Below are positions 63,926 to 64,000 of a stretch of 64,000 nt of DNA, piece by piece. A model generated the notes under the pieces. That model saw nothing but the letters and a program-made list of their open reading frames with translations, was not told the origin of the DNA and did no database searches. Location: NCBI GenBank assembly GCA_030431635.1, contig JAUIIL010000008.1:169657-233656 (forward strand), given 5' to 3'. The position numbers were made by a program, and so were the translations under genes. Every line of letters begins with the position of its first letter. Position 1 is the stretch's first letter. The stretch comes from Bacteriovoracia bacterium. GTDB taxonomy: Bacteria > Bdellovibrionota > Bacteriovoracia > Bacteriovoracales > Bacteriovoracaceae.

Positions 63926-64000
63926 AGTAGACGAGAAAGGACCCGTTAATCTGAGTATAAGTTTTGTAACTATACTTCAATGAGGTCTGATGTAACTGGA

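Noticed and set aside
1..64000. CRISPR array, insertion sequence, integrase or att duplication next to the tRNA
   Set aside because: No regularly spaced repeats, transposase-like frames or tRNA 3'-end duplications were seen.

Overview
The window looks like a chromosomal segment of a low-GC, Gram-negative predatory bacterium of the Bdellovibrionota, most likely Bacteriovoracaceae (Halobacteriovorax/Bacteriovorax-like). This is inferred from AT-rich coding sequence, tandem flagellins, a Tad/Flp pilus locus, many small secreted proteins without recognisable families, a sigma-28-like promoter in front of a non-flagellar gene, and an aerobic respiratory cluster. No name was confirmed by a database search. 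No insertion sequence, prophage, integrase or CRISPR array is visible.

Layout. 1-5.9 kb: the 5' part of a GNAT acetyltransferase gene (minus strand, running off the left edge), two flagellins, a secreted protein of unknown function, an SDR-type epimerase/reductase and a hypothetical. 5.9-6.36 kb: a non-coding stretch with a strongly folded 6S-sized RNA candidate, then the Tad promoter region. 6.36-14.1 kb: a Tad/Flp pilus locus with five short proteins carrying class III prepilin-like N-termini, prepilin peptidase CpaA, CpaB, secretin CpaC, a single polypeptide joining a ParA/CpaE-type ATPase to the CpaF motor ATPase, and TadB. 14.2-17.4 kb: a YD-repeat protein behind a near-consensus sigma-28 promoter, two tiny secreted proteins (one behind a near-consensus sigma-54 promoter) and a ClpP-fold-like periplasmic protein. 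17.4-21.2 kb (minus): a CheY/CheX-like pair, a small membrane protein and Lon. 21.5-35.9 kb: glmU, glmS, a PcrA/UvrD helicase, gatCAB, an AsmA-like protein, mtnA, a Ppx/GppA phosphatase, a cyclic-nucleotide-binding-like protein and a MORN-type protein, mostly with 1-20 nt overlaps. 35.9-44.5 kb: a FliG-C-like single-domain protein, a coiled-coil protein, a thiolase, and several secreted or membrane proteins without known family. 44.6-58.1 kb: one respiratory locus on the plus strand. 58.2-63.6 kb: secreted hypotheticals, an alpha/beta-hydrolase-like protein and a cyclophilin lipoprotein. The window ends with tRNA-Ala(UGC).

How the genes work together. The respiratory locus encodes a Rieske/cytochrome b complex with split b (b6 and subunit IV-like), an octaheme c-type cytochrome where cytochrome c1 would normally be, an A-type cytochrome oxidase (subunits I, II, III, IV plus a second subunit III), a fused heme A synthase/heme O synthase, Sco and a diheme lipoprotein cytochrome. 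The order suggests a quinol-to-oxygen chain built as a unit. The Tad pilus, flagellins, YD-repeat protein and small secreted proteins fit a cell that swims, attaches to and enters prey, but that role is inference from family and lineage. The points most worth following up are the octaheme/split-b complex, the ATPase fusion with five prepilins, the sigma-28 and sigma-54 promoters on secreted-protein genes, the structured RNA at about 5.92-6.10 kb, and the five-module cysteine-pair protein at 60.8-63.0 kb.
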